NCBI RefSeq assembly: GCF_001544975.2
Contig: NZ_FCOG02000029.1
Coordinates: 20,706 to 84,705, forward strand
DNA: 64,000 nucleotides
Source: Caballeronia arationis
GTDB taxonomy: Bacteria; Pseudomonadota; Gammaproteobacteria; Burkholderiales; Burkholderiaceae
Direction: 5' to 3'
The number at the start of each line of letters is the position of its first letter. Position 1 is the first letter of the stretch. A program made the translations under genes and the position numbers. Shown here piece after piece: positions 56,938-64,000 of this stretch. The notes under the pieces were generated by a model, which was not told where the DNA came from, did no database searches, and worked only from the letters and a program-made list of their open reading frames with translations.

Positions 56938-57693
56938 TCAATGCGGCTGCTGCGCGCTCCTGCGCGACTTCGCCCGCCGCGACAGCATGTTGAGCCCCTC
57001 GACCAGCGCCGAGAACGCCATCGCCGCGTAGATGTAGCCCTTCGGCACATGCGATCCGAACCCTTCGGCAATCAGCGTCATCCCGATGACGAGCAGGAAG
57101 CCGAGCGCGAGCATCACGATGGTCGGATTGCGCTCGATGAACCGCGACAACGGGCCGGCTGCGAACAGCATCACCGTCACTGCCGCGATCACCGCGATGA
57201 ACATGATCGGAATGTGCTCGGTCATGCCGACGGCCGTCACGATGCTGTCGATCGAGAACACCAGGTCGAGCACGAGAATCTGCCCGATCGCCGACATCGG
57301 CGAAAGTCCGGACGTCTTGCCGGCGCCGCTGTCGTCGAGATTGTCGTCGTGCGCGACGTGATGATGGATCTCCTTGGTCGCCTTCCACACGAGAAACACG
57401 CCGCCCGCGACCAGGATCAGGTCGCGCCACGAGAAGCCGTGGCCGAACGCATCGAAGATCGGTGTCGTCAGGCGCACGATCAGCGCGACCGTGCCAAGCA
57501 GCCCGAGCCGCATGATCAGGGCGAGCCCGATGCCGATTTTCTGCGTGCGGGCGCGATGCTCGGGCGGCAGCTTGTTGGTGAGAATCGAGATGAAGATCAG
57601 GTTGTCGATGCCGAGCACGACTTCCATGACGACGAGTGTCGCGAGTGCAGCCCAGGCGGCGGGATCGCTTGCCAGTGCCAGGAAATAGTCCAT
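56938..57693 (-). CDS. TerC-family integral membrane protein
   Basis: 251 residues with about seven membrane segments. Conserved acidic motifs LVVMEVVLGIDNLIFIS and VLDLVFSIDSIVTAVG place two Asp/Glu sites in the membrane, as in TerC/Alx proteins. A His/Asp-rich loop (EIHHHVAHDDNLDD) lies between the halves. Members handle manganese or other metal export linked to secretion stress or tellurite; the substrate here is not known. No yybP-ykoY manganese riboswitch was recognised upstream. Confidence 0.88.
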   Translation of the reverse strand: MDYFLALASDPAAWAALATLVVMEVVLGIDNLIFISILTNKLPPEHRARTQKIGIGLALIMRLGLLGTVALIVRLTTPIFDAFGHGFSWRDLILVAGGVFLVWKATKEIHHHVAHDDNLDDSGAGKTSGLSPMSAIGQILVLDLVFSIDSIVTAVGMTEHIPIMFIAVIAAVTVMLFAAGPLSRFIERNPTIVMLALGFLLVIGMTLIAEGFGSHVPKGYIYAAMAFSALVEGLNMLSRRAKSRRSAQQPH

Positions 57694-58454
57694 GTGGTTC
57701 GAGTGTCGTGGAGGGAGCGGTTATGTTCGGCTATGCGCGGCGCGCTGTCGAGGCCGCCGATAATACCCGACGCCGGCCTCTCGATGAAAGGTAATTGAAA
57801 AGATCAGAGCGGCGTTCTTGAAAAAAGTTCGCGGCGCGGTGAATGACGCTTCGGCGACCACCGCGTTTTTTTCAAAGGTAGACGCGGCCGTCTCAATTTT
57901 ATATACTGCCGCCTCGCCAACACAATCGATGCAGTTCAGCGATAGTTGCGCGGGGTTCCCGGCGCAAAGCAAACAAATGCGCGCTTCGCCTTTCGTTTGC
58001 AGCGATGAGAACCCGTGCCCGCACGACCAGGCCCCAGATTTGCTCCCCGCAGGGAGTTGTGTCTGGTCCGTCCATTCAGCCTGTGACGGCTCGCCAGTCG
58101 CAGCCTGATTCATCGCCGTCCTCGTGACGGTACCAGTCCCGTCCGCCAACGCCAAATCGAAGGCTCCGGCAACCAGCCATCGGCGACGGGAAAAACCAGG
58201 GTTCCTTTCGCGGCTAGCGGGCTTTCGGCCCGGTCTTTTGCCATCGAATGTCCCCGCCGACTCACGCCGGTCGATCAGCCGGCCAAACCTAGCTGCCGGG
58301 CACACGCCCGCGCACGCGCGGTCCGGTCGAACTTTTTCCAGCACGGCGTCGAACGGCGCCGCTGTGTCGTGTCGCCATGTTTTTCGCGGACAGCGCTTTG
58401 CGCTCTTTGCGGCCGACGGCGAGCGGCGCATCGAACAAGGAGACTTCCAGCTTG
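57694..58454. other. 761-base gap between terC and the osmoprotectant transporter
   Basis: It should hold the terC and transporter promoters. Apart from the doubtful ORF at 57721-58113 I see an AT-rich stretch near 57860-57910, a hairpin built from CCAGA (58034-58038) and CTCCC (58043-58047) pairing with GGGAG (58052-58056) and TCTGG (58062-58066), and a smaller CGGGC/GCCCG hairpin at 58218-58232 followed by GTCTTTT. The last could end a leader or small RNA. No known riboswitch was recognised. Confidence 0.4.
57721..58113 (-). CDS. Doubtful small ORF upstream of terC
   Basis: 130 residues beginning MNQAATGEPSQAEWTDQTQL behind GAGGAC at a fair distance from the ATG. It contains CGHGF, CLLC and NCIDC, a Cys pattern that might bind zinc. 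Third-position GC is lower than in neighbours and the region is AT-rich in part, so it may be non-coding. If real it would precede terC by 27 bases in one unit. Confidence 0.25.
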   Translation of the reverse strand: MNQAATGEPSQAEWTDQTQLPAGSKSGAWSCGHGFSSLQTKGEARICLLCAGNPAQLSLNCIDCVGEAAVYKIETAASTFEKNAVVAEASFTAPRTFFKNAALIFSITFHREAGVGYYRRPRQRAAHSRT

Positions 58455-59171
58455 ATGATCCAACGTCCCGTCAGGGTTGCCGCCGCCGTCGTCGCGATCG
58501 GCATCGTCGTCGTGCTGCTTGGCCGCGCGATCGGCGCCGACGCGTTCGCGCAGTATCGCGCCGATCTCGTCTACTACACGGCGCGCCATCTCGTGCTCGT
58601 CGGCTACTCGATGGCGCTCGCGCTCGTCGTCGGCGTGCCGGCCGGCGTGCTGCTGTCGCGTCCGTCGCTCTCGCGTCACGCCGAGCGCTTCATGCAGATC
58701 TTCAACATCGGCAACACGATTCCGTCGCTCGCCGTGCTCGCGATCGCGCTCGGCATCTTCGGCATCGGCGACCGGCCCGCGATCACCGCGCTCTTTCTCG
58801 CGTCGCTCTTGCCGATCACGCGGAACACTTACGAAGGCATGAGGAACGTGTCGCCCGCGCTGCGCGAGGCGGCGCGCGGCATCGGCATGACGCCGTGGCA
58901 GTCGCTCACGCGGGTGGAACTGCCGAACGCGCTGCCGATCATCGTCGGGGGCATCCGCACGGCGCTCGCGATCAACGTCGGCAGTGCGCCGCTCGCGTAC
59001 CTGATCGGCGCCGACAGCCTCGGGACGCTGATCTTCCCCGGCATCTATCTCAACAACCAGCAGCAGATGCTGCTCGGCGCGGCCGCCACGGCGGTGCTCG
59101 CGCTCTTGCTCGACGGCATCGTCGCGGCGGGCAGCCGGCGCGCGCTCGCGCGGCGCGGGCTCGCGGCGTGA
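58455..59171 (+). CDS. Osmoprotectant ABC transporter permease (OpuC/OsmU type)
   Basis: 238 residues: an N-terminal span (VAAAVVAIGIVVVLLGRAIG) and a BPD_transp_1 permease core with five more spans and the EAA-loop-like REAARGIGMTPWQSLTRVEL. It is the first gene of a permease - binding protein - permease - ATPase operon. The ATG at 58455 was chosen so that the protein starts just before the first span; an ACTTCCAGCTTG leader gives only a weak ribosome site. Confidence 0.88.
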   Translation: MIQRPVRVAAAVVAIGIVVVLLGRAIGADAFAQYRADLVYYTARHLVLVGYSMALALVVGVPAGVLLSRPSLSRHAERFMQIFNIGNTIPSLAVLAIALGIFGIGDRPAITALFLASLLPITRNTYEGMRNVSPALREAARGIGMTPWQSLTRVELPNALPIIVGGIRTALAINVGSAPLAYLIGADSLGTLIFPGIYLNNQQQMLLGAAATAVLALLLDGIVAAGSRRALARRGLAA

Positions 59172-59215
59172 TGCGCGAAGCAGAAACCCGACAACACGCC
59201 AAGGAGAAAACAACG

Positions 59216-60109
59216 ATGAGAGCTTCGATGCTCAAGCGCTGGCTCGTGCTCGCCGCGATGATCGGAACGACGCTGCGGGCGAACGCTGCGAACCTCGTGA
59301 TCGGCGGCAAGAACTTTACCGAGCAATACGTGCTCGTCGAGATCACGACGCAGTACCTTCGCGCGAAGGGCTACACGATCGATGCGCGCACGGGTCTCGG
59401 CAGCGTGCTTCTGCGCAGCGCGCAGGAAAACGGCCAGGTCGACCTGACCTGGGAATACACGGGCACGGCCGCGATCGTCTACAACAAGATCACGGAAAAG
59501 CTCGATCCGAAGACGATGTACGAGCGCGTGAAGGAACTCGATGCGAAGCGCGATCTCGTGTGGCTCGACGCCTCGCCGCTCAACAATACGTATGCGCTCG
59601 GCCTGCCGCAGCAGGCGGCGAAAGAGACCGGCATCCGCACGATTTCGCAGCTCGCGGAGAAGATCAGGAGCGAGCCCGGCAAGAAACACGTCTTCGCGAT
59701 GGACGCCGAGTTCGCGAATCGCCCCGACGGTCTGAAGCCGCTCGAAGCCGCCTACGGCATGGACTTCAGCCGTCCGGAAGTGCGCCAGATGGACCCGGGC
59801 CTCGTCTACACGGCGCTGCACAACAACCAGGTTTCGATCGGCCTGATCTACACGACCGACGGCCGCGTGAAGGGCTTCGACATCGTGCCGCTCGAAGACG
59901 ACCGCCACTATTTTCCGGCGTATAACGCGACGCCCGTCGTGAGAAAGCCGGTCCTCGACCAGAATCCGCAGCTCGCGACGCAGCTCAACGCGCTGTCGGC
60001 GGCGCTGAACAACGAGGTCGTGCTGGAAATGAACAAGCAGATCGACATCGACGGCAAGTCCGTGCCGGCGGTCGCCGCCGAGTTCCTGCGCACGCACAAG
60101 CTGCCATAA
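59216..60109 (+). CDS. Osmoprotectant (glycine betaine/choline-type) substrate-binding protein
   Basis: 297 residues: a signal peptide (RWLVLAAMIGTTLRANA) then the OpuAC-type fold starting NLVIGGKNFTEQYVLVEITT, with TWEYTGTAAIVYNK and LDASPLNNTYALGLP. The fold binds quaternary ammonium osmolytes such as glycine betaine, choline or carnitine. A clear AAGGAG lies before the ATG, 44 bases after the first permease gene. Exact ligand unknown. Confidence 0.9.
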   Translation: MRASMLKRWLVLAAMIGTTLRANAANLVIGGKNFTEQYVLVEITTQYLRAKGYTIDARTGLGSVLLRSAQENGQVDLTWEYTGTAAIVYNKITEKLDPKTMYERVKELDAKRDLVWLDASPLNNTYALGLPQQAAKETGIRTISQLAEKIRSEPGKKHVFAMDAEFANRPDGLKPLEAAYGMDFSRPEVRQMDPGLVYTALHNNQVSIGLIYTTDGRVKGFDIVPLEDDRHYFPAYNATPVVRKPVLDQNPQLATQLNALSAALNNEVVLEMNKQIDIDGKSVPAVAAEFLRTHKLP

Positions 60110-60119
60110 GGGGGCCACG

Positions 60120-60773
60120 ATGAACGTATTCGACTACCTCTCGGCCAACTGGCCCGAACTCATCCAGCTCACGCTGCAGCACATCTATCTGGTGGGCATC
60201 GCGGTGGGCTGCGCGATTCTCGTCGGCGTGCCGCTCGGCGTTTTCATCAGCCGTCACGAATGGCTCGCGGCGCCGATGCTCGGCGTGGCGACCGTGATCC
60301 TCACGCTGCCGTCGATCGCGCTTTTCGGCCTGATGATCCCGGTCTTCTCGCGGTTTGGCCAGGGCATCGGCGCGGTGCCGGCGATCGTCGCCGTCTTTCT
60401 CTATTCGCTCCTGCCGATCATGCGCAACACGTTTCTGGCCTTGCGCAACGTCGATCCCGGCATCAGGGAAGCGGGCGTCGGCATCGGCATGACGTACTGG
60501 CAGCGATTGCGCCTCGTCGACCTGCCGCTCGCGGTGCCGGTGATTCTCGGCGGCGTGCGCACGGCGGTCGTGATGAACATCGGCGTGATGACGATTGCGG
60601 CCGTGATCGGCGCGGGCGGGCTCGGCAGCCTGATCATCCGCGCGATCGGCCAGAGCAACATGATGAAGCTGCTCGTCGGCGCGGTGCTCGTGAGCCTGCT
60701 CGCGATCGTCGCCGACCTGGCATTGCAGGCGCTCCAGCGCCTTCTGACACCGAAGGGAGTACAAAAAGCATGA
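60120..60773 (+). CDS. Osmoprotectant ABC transporter permease, second subunit
   Basis: 217 residues with five to six spans and the EAA-like loop REAGVGIGMTYWQRLRLVDL. It is paralogous to the permease two genes upstream (shared GIGMT-W motif). It starts ten bases after the binding-protein stop and overlaps the ATPase start by four bases. Confidence 0.92.
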   Translation: MNVFDYLSANWPELIQLTLQHIYLVGIAVGCAILVGVPLGVFISRHEWLAAPMLGVATVILTLPSIALFGLMIPVFSRFGQGIGAVPAIVAVFLYSLLPIMRNTFLALRNVDPGIREAGVGIGMTYWQRLRLVDLPLAVPVILGGVRTAVVMNIGVMTIAAVIGAGGLGSLIIRAIGQSNMMKLLVGAVLVSLLAIVADLALQALQRLLTPKGVQKA

Positions 60774-61948
60774 TCGAACTCGACCAACTCACCAAGACCT
60801 TCACACAGAAGGACGGCCAGAAAGTGACGGCCGTCGATTCCGTGAGCCTCTCCGTCGGCGAGGGCGAAATCTGCGTTTTCCTGGGGCCATCGGGCTGCGG
60901 CAAGACGACGACGCTCAAGATGATCAACCGTCTGATCGCGCCGACCTCCGGCCGCGTGCTGATCAACGGCGAAGACACGATGTCGCTGAACGAAGTGGAA
61001 CTGCGCCGGCACATCGGCTACGTGATCCAGCAGATCGGCCTGTTCCCGAACATGACGATCGAGGAGAACATCACGATCGTGCCGCGCCTGATGGGCTGGG
61101 ACAAGAAGCGCTGCCGCGAGCGCGCGACGGAACTCATGTCGATGGTCGCGCTCGATCCGAAGCTGTATCTGAAGCGCTATCCGAAGGAACTGTCGGGCGG
61201 CCAGCAGCAGCGCATCGGCGTGATCCGCGCGCTCGCCGCCGACGCGCCCGTGCTCCTGATGGACGAGCCGTTCGGCGCGGTCGATCCGATCAACCGGGAG
61301 TCGATCCAGAACGAGTTCTTCCAGATGCAGCGGCAACTGAAGAAGACCGTGATCATGGTGAGCCACGACATCGACGAGGCGATCAAGCTCGGCGACCGCG
61401 TGGCGGTATTCCGACGCGGCAAGCTCGTGCAGTACGACCATCCGGACACGCTGCTCGCGCATCCGAAGGACGAATTCGTCGGCGCGTTCGTGGGCGCGGA
61501 CAGCACGCTCAAACGCCTGTTGCTGGTGAAGGCCGGCGACGCCGCGACGCAGCCCGACACCGCGCGCCCGGACACGGTGCTCGCCACGGCCTACCAGATG
61601 ATGGAAGAGAGCGACAACCGCTACCTGACCGTGCTCGACGGCGACCGCCGCGCGCTCGGCTACGTTCAGCGGCGTGTGGCGCGCAACGGGCGGGGGCCGT
61701 GCGCCGACGCGCTGAAGCCGTTCGCGACCACCGTTTCCGTCGACGACAACCTGCGCATCGTGCTGTCGAAGATGTATCAATTCAATTCGTCGTGGATGCC
61801 CGTCATCGATTCCGATGGTCTCTATGTGGGAGAAGTGACCCAGGATTCGATCGCCGATTACCTGAGTTCCGGCCGTTCGCGTCGCCAGACGGGGCAGGCG
61901 GCGATTGTCTCGCCGGCGGTTGCTGCGGCGGAGGCGTCCAACGCGTGA
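60770..61948 (+). CDS. Osmoprotectant ABC transporter ATPase with CBS domains
   Basis: 392 residues: Walker A LGPSGCGKTTT, the ABC signature LSGGQQQRIGV, Walker B VLLMDEPFGAVD and the switch His in VSHDID, then a C-terminal pair of CBS repeats ending in MYQFNSSWMPVIDSDGLYVG. CBS domains in such ATPases sense ionic strength and activate uptake under osmotic stress. The ATG overlaps the permease stop (ATGA). It is the last gene of the operon. Confidence 0.94.
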   Translation: MIELDQLTKTFTQKDGQKVTAVDSVSLSVGEGEICVFLGPSGCGKTTTLKMINRLIAPTSGRVLINGEDTMSLNEVELRRHIGYVIQQIGLFPNMTIEENITIVPRLMGWDKKRCRERATELMSMVALDPKLYLKRYPKELSGGQQQRIGVIRALAADAPVLLMDEPFGAVDPINRESIQNEFFQMQRQLKKTVIMVSHDIDEAIKLGDRVAVFRRGKLVQYDHPDTLLAHPKDEFVGAFVGADSTLKRLLLVKAGDAATQPDTARPDTVLATAYQMMEESDNRYLTVLDGDRRALGYVQRRVARNGRGPCADALKPFATTVSVDDNLRIVLSKMYQFNSSWMPVIDSDGLYVGEVTQDSIADYLSSGRSRRQTGQAAIVSPAVAAAEASNA

Positions 61949-62044
61949 AATCGGGGACGTATCGCTGCGTAAACAATCGATACGTCTAGTCAAACTCCGA
62001 TCACATTGCACCGCAACAATTAGGGTAAACTCCAAGTCCGTTTG

Positions 62045-62063
62045 AGCCGCCTTTCGGGCGGCT
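62045..62063 (+). terminator. Hairpin between the transporter operon and opgC
   Basis: A seven-bp stem AGCCGCC / GGCGGCT with loop TTTCG is followed by TTGCCTT. It is weak but fits an intrinsic terminator about 95 bases after the ATPase stop and before the next gene. Confidence 0.55.
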
Positions 62064-62110
62064 TTGCCTTGGTCACAGCCTGCACCGCGCAGGCGCTACC
62101 CGAAAGCCGC

Positions 62111-63232
62111 ATGCAGGGAAAATCTCAACGCTTCGTCGAACTCGACTTCTTTCGCGGTCTGGTTCTGCTGATCATCGTCGTCGATCACATCGGCGGCAGC
62201 ATGGTGTCGCGCTTCACGCTGCACGCGTTCGCGCTCAACGACGCCGCCGAAGTCTTCGTCTTCCTCGGCGGCTTCGCGACGGCCACGGCGTATGTGTCGC
62301 TGGCATCGCGCCAGTCGGAGAGCGTCGCGCGCGGGCGTTTCGTCAGGCGCTCGTTCGAGATTTACCGCGCTTTTCTCGTCACCGCCGCGCTGATGCTGCT
62401 CGCGAGCTTCGTGTTGCGCCCGTTCTACGGCAGCGCGCCAAACCTCGCGACCAGCGACCTCGACAGCCTGATGAGCGCGCCGGTCGCGTCCATCGCGGAC
62501 ATCCTGCTCTTCAAGCGCCAGCCGTATCTCGCGGCGGTCCTGCCGATGTACGCGTTCTTCGCGCTGGCCGTGCCGCTCCTGCTGCCGCTCGCGCGCTCGA
62601 AGCCGTGGCTCCTGCTCGGCGGGAGCGTGGTGTTGTGGGCGCTCGCGCCGGAACTGGGCGACTACCTGCCCTCCGTCGACGACAACCTCTGGGACTTCAA
62701 CCCCGCCGCCTGGCAGCTGATGTTCGTGCTGGGCGTGCTCGCCCGTTGCCAGCCCATCTATCAGCGCGTGAGTTCGCATCGATTCGGCTGGGTGGTGAGC
62801 GTGGCCGCGCTCGCGATCGTCGCGGGCATGGCGTACTACAAGCTGCTCGTGCTGCCGGGCGCCATCGACAGCGACTTCAAGCGCAATCTGGCCGGTGCGC
62901 GCGTCGCGAACTTCCTGGCGATCGCGTGGCTCGCCGCGAATCTCGTGCGCTACGGCATCGTGAAGCAGATTGCCCCGCGCCTGCCGTGGGTCGGCGCCGT
63001 CGGTCGCGACGGCATGGTCTGCTTCGTCGCGGGCACGGTGATCTCGCTCGTCGTCGATTCGGTGCTGTTCACGCTGACGGGCGGCTATATCAACGTACCG
63101 CTCGGATTTGCCGCCGACGCCGTCGCGATTTCGCTGCTGCTCGCCGTGCCGCAATTGCGGCGGCCGCTCGTTCACGCGATCACGCCCAAGCCCGCGCTCG
63201 ACACGGGCACCCGCGCCCGCAGCGCACGTTGA
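62111..63232 (+). CDS. opgC: OpgC-family membrane protein (glucan-modifying type)
   Basis: 373 residues with about ten membrane segments. It opens with RFVELDFFRGLVLLIIVVDH, the OpgC family N-terminus with the Asp-x-x-Arg-Gly motif. OpgC of other bacteria succinylates osmoregulated periplasmic glucans; many family members have other or unknown acyl targets. The ATG at 62111 was preferred over upstream in-frame starts inside the hairpin. No opgGH neighbours are seen. Confidence 0.85.
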   Translation: MQGKSQRFVELDFFRGLVLLIIVVDHIGGSMVSRFTLHAFALNDAAEVFVFLGGFATATAYVSLASRQSESVARGRFVRRSFEIYRAFLVTAALMLLASFVLRPFYGSAPNLATSDLDSLMSAPVASIADILLFKRQPYLAAVLPMYAFFALAVPLLLPLARSKPWLLLGGSVVLWALAPELGDYLPSVDDNLWDFNPAAWQLMFVLGVLARCQPIYQRVSSHRFGWVVSVAALAIVAGMAYYKLLVLPGAIDSDFKRNLAGARVANFLAIAWLAANLVRYGIVKQIAPRLPWVGAVGRDGMVCFVAGTVISLVVDSVLFTLTGGYINVPLGFAADAVAISLLLAVPQLRRPLVHAITPKPALDTGTRARSAR

Positions 63233-63301
63233 GCCGCTAGCCGATTTTCCCGAAAGCGCGCCGCACGCCGGCGCGTCCTGCTTCACGATAACGCATTCCG
63301 A

Positions 63302-63853
63302 ATGCTCCTCGCCAACCGCCGCGCGATGCGCCTCAAAACGCGACTAACGGTCAGCCTCGCCGCCGCCGGCGCCATCGTCGCCGCTTACGCGGCGCCGCAA
63401 GCTGCGTCCGCAGCGGCGAGCGAGTCGGTGCATGGAGCGAAGGCCGTACGGCAGGCGACTGCTTCGACGAAGCCGATTCCCGGTGTGCTGACGTCGGCGG
63501 CGGGGAGCAAGGTCGTCGCGCGCACGATGCACTCTGAAGCGCTCGATCGCGACTGGCCTTACGTGCTCTATCTGCCGCCCGGCTATGCGCCACGGGACGG
63601 GCGCTATCCCGTGCTGTACCTCCTGCACGGAAACAACGGCGACGCCTACGACTGGATCACTCAAGGCCGTCTCCAGACGATCGTCGACCGGCTGATCGCG
63701 CAACATGAGATTCCGCCGCTCCTGATCGTGATGCCGCAGGGCGGCACCGACTGGTACGTCGATCGCAAGGAGCCGATCGAAACCGCGTTTTTCGAAGAAC
63801 TGCTGCCGGAGATCGAAACGAAATACGCCGCGCAAACAGGCCGCGAGGGGTAA
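63302..63853 (+). pseudogene. 5' part of a secreted esterase, truncated by an insertion sequence
   Basis: 183 residues remain: a leader (RLKTRLTVSLAAAGAIVAAY) and the first half of an esterase D-like alpha/beta hydrolase with VLYLLHGNNGDAYDWIT and LIVMPQGGTDWYVD. The reading ends in TGREG and a stop at 63853, immediately before where relatives carry the catalytic Ser motif (GLSMGG type). What follows is insertion-sequence end DNA, so the gene was cut there. The fragment lacks Ser and the remaining triad. Confidence 0.8.
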
Positions 63854-64000
63854 TGCCGTTCAGTTAAGCACTGGACGGCATTTTAATTTTGGTACGGGAA
63901 GTGGTTGTAAACGTTGCGCCGAGCTGTTAACTTTTCGGAGCGATGCTTGCCAGCCACCTCACCTACCTGATCGAAGCGCAGCAGCCGGCCGACCTGCGAC
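63849..64000 (+). mobile_element. Left end of an insertion sequence, continues beyond the window
   Basis: A terminal hairpin-forming segment, AATGCCGTTCAGT paired imperfectly with ACTGGACGGCATT, is followed by TTTTAATTTT and lies at the point where the esterase gene stops. The base composition is clearly lower in GC than the flank and a transposase-like ORF begins 94 bases inside. This fits the end of an IS4-like element; the right end and target duplication are outside the window. Confidence 0.7.
63943..64000 (+). CDS. Probable transposase, 3' truncated by the window edge
   Basis: Only 19 codons are visible (MLASHLTYLIEAQQPADLR) behind CGGAG. Position inside the insertion-sequence end and the resemblance of the start to IS4-family transposases, from memory, suggest a transposase. 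Too little is present to be sure of the family. Confidence 0.6.
   Translation, partial: MLASHLTYLIEAQQPADLR

Noticed and set aside
57694..57830. Manganese (yybP-ykoY) riboswitch before terC
   Set aside because: No matching conserved blocks were found on the minus strand.
57818..58108. Plus-strand 96-residue ORF before the osmoprotectant operon
   Set aside because: TTG start without a ribosome site, no recognisable features, low coding character.

Overview
The window is GC-rich, tightly packed DNA from a beta-proteobacterium of the Burkholderia / Paraburkholderia / Caballeronia group. This rests on gene content and order: a LysR - llpE - RND pump cluster like bpeT-llpE-bpeEF-oprC (ceoR-llpE-ceoAB-opcM), a DUF4148 secreted protein, a cobalamin locus with cbtBA, cobW, cobN and chlD, and short intergenic gaps. 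No rRNA, tRNA, CRISPR array or prophage was seen. The only mobile DNA is an insertion-sequence end at the right edge.

Layout. 1-8.8 kb: ectoine/hydroxyectoine catabolism (enuR-like regulator, eutB, eutC, doeA, doeB, doeX, doeC, doeD) ending at a clear terminator. 8.9-10.2 kb: small genes, including an unlinked 24-codon pqqA with its own terminator and a candidate sigma-54 promoter. 10.1-20 kb: a GAF-GGDEF-EAL protein, a GlxA-type regulator divergent from an isonitrile-hydratase-like gene, a GNAT enzyme, a solute-binding-like protein, a DUF985 cupin, and an IclR regulator with an FAD monooxygenase and a DUF2783 protein. 20-24.2 kb: mobB, the B12-dependent ribonucleotide reductase nrdJ and small envelope genes. 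24.4-32.6 kb: the BpeEF-OprC-type efflux locus. 32.7-36 kb: PPK2, a pyrroline-2-carboxylate reductase-like enzyme and small genes. 36-56.9 kb: a cobalamin regulon with four cobalamin riboswitches and genes for cobalt uptake (cbtBA), chelation (cobN, chlD, cobW), corrin-ring methylation (cobA, I, G, J, M, L, cbiD), reduction and rearrangement (cobK, H), amidation (cobB) and adenosylation (cobO). 56.9-62 kb: TerC and a four-gene osmoprotectant ABC transporter. 62-64 kb: an OpgC-family protein and an esterase gene cut by an insertion sequence.

How the parts connect. Ectoine breakdown feeds aspartate semialdehyde into central metabolism, and the OpuC-like transporter is a second osmolyte system. 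The cob genes supply the cofactor used by nrdJ in the same window, and the riboswitches should shut synthesis and cobalt uptake down when cobalamin is plentiful.

Most notable observations. (1) chlD is split into a ChlI-like ORF and a VWA ORF joined by a textbook -1 frameshift signal: a GAGG motif, the heptamer A_AAA_AAA two codons before the stop, and a perfect 14-bp stem-loop. One gene could therefore make both chelatase partner subunits. (2) cobL carries a frameshifting deletion in the SAM-binding loop of its CbiE half, in an otherwise intact pathway. (3) The orphan pqqA has a near-consensus RpoN promoter. (4) LlpE has Asp where the catalytic Ser should be. Starts were chosen by eye from ribosome-binding sites, overlaps and family length, and no database search was run.
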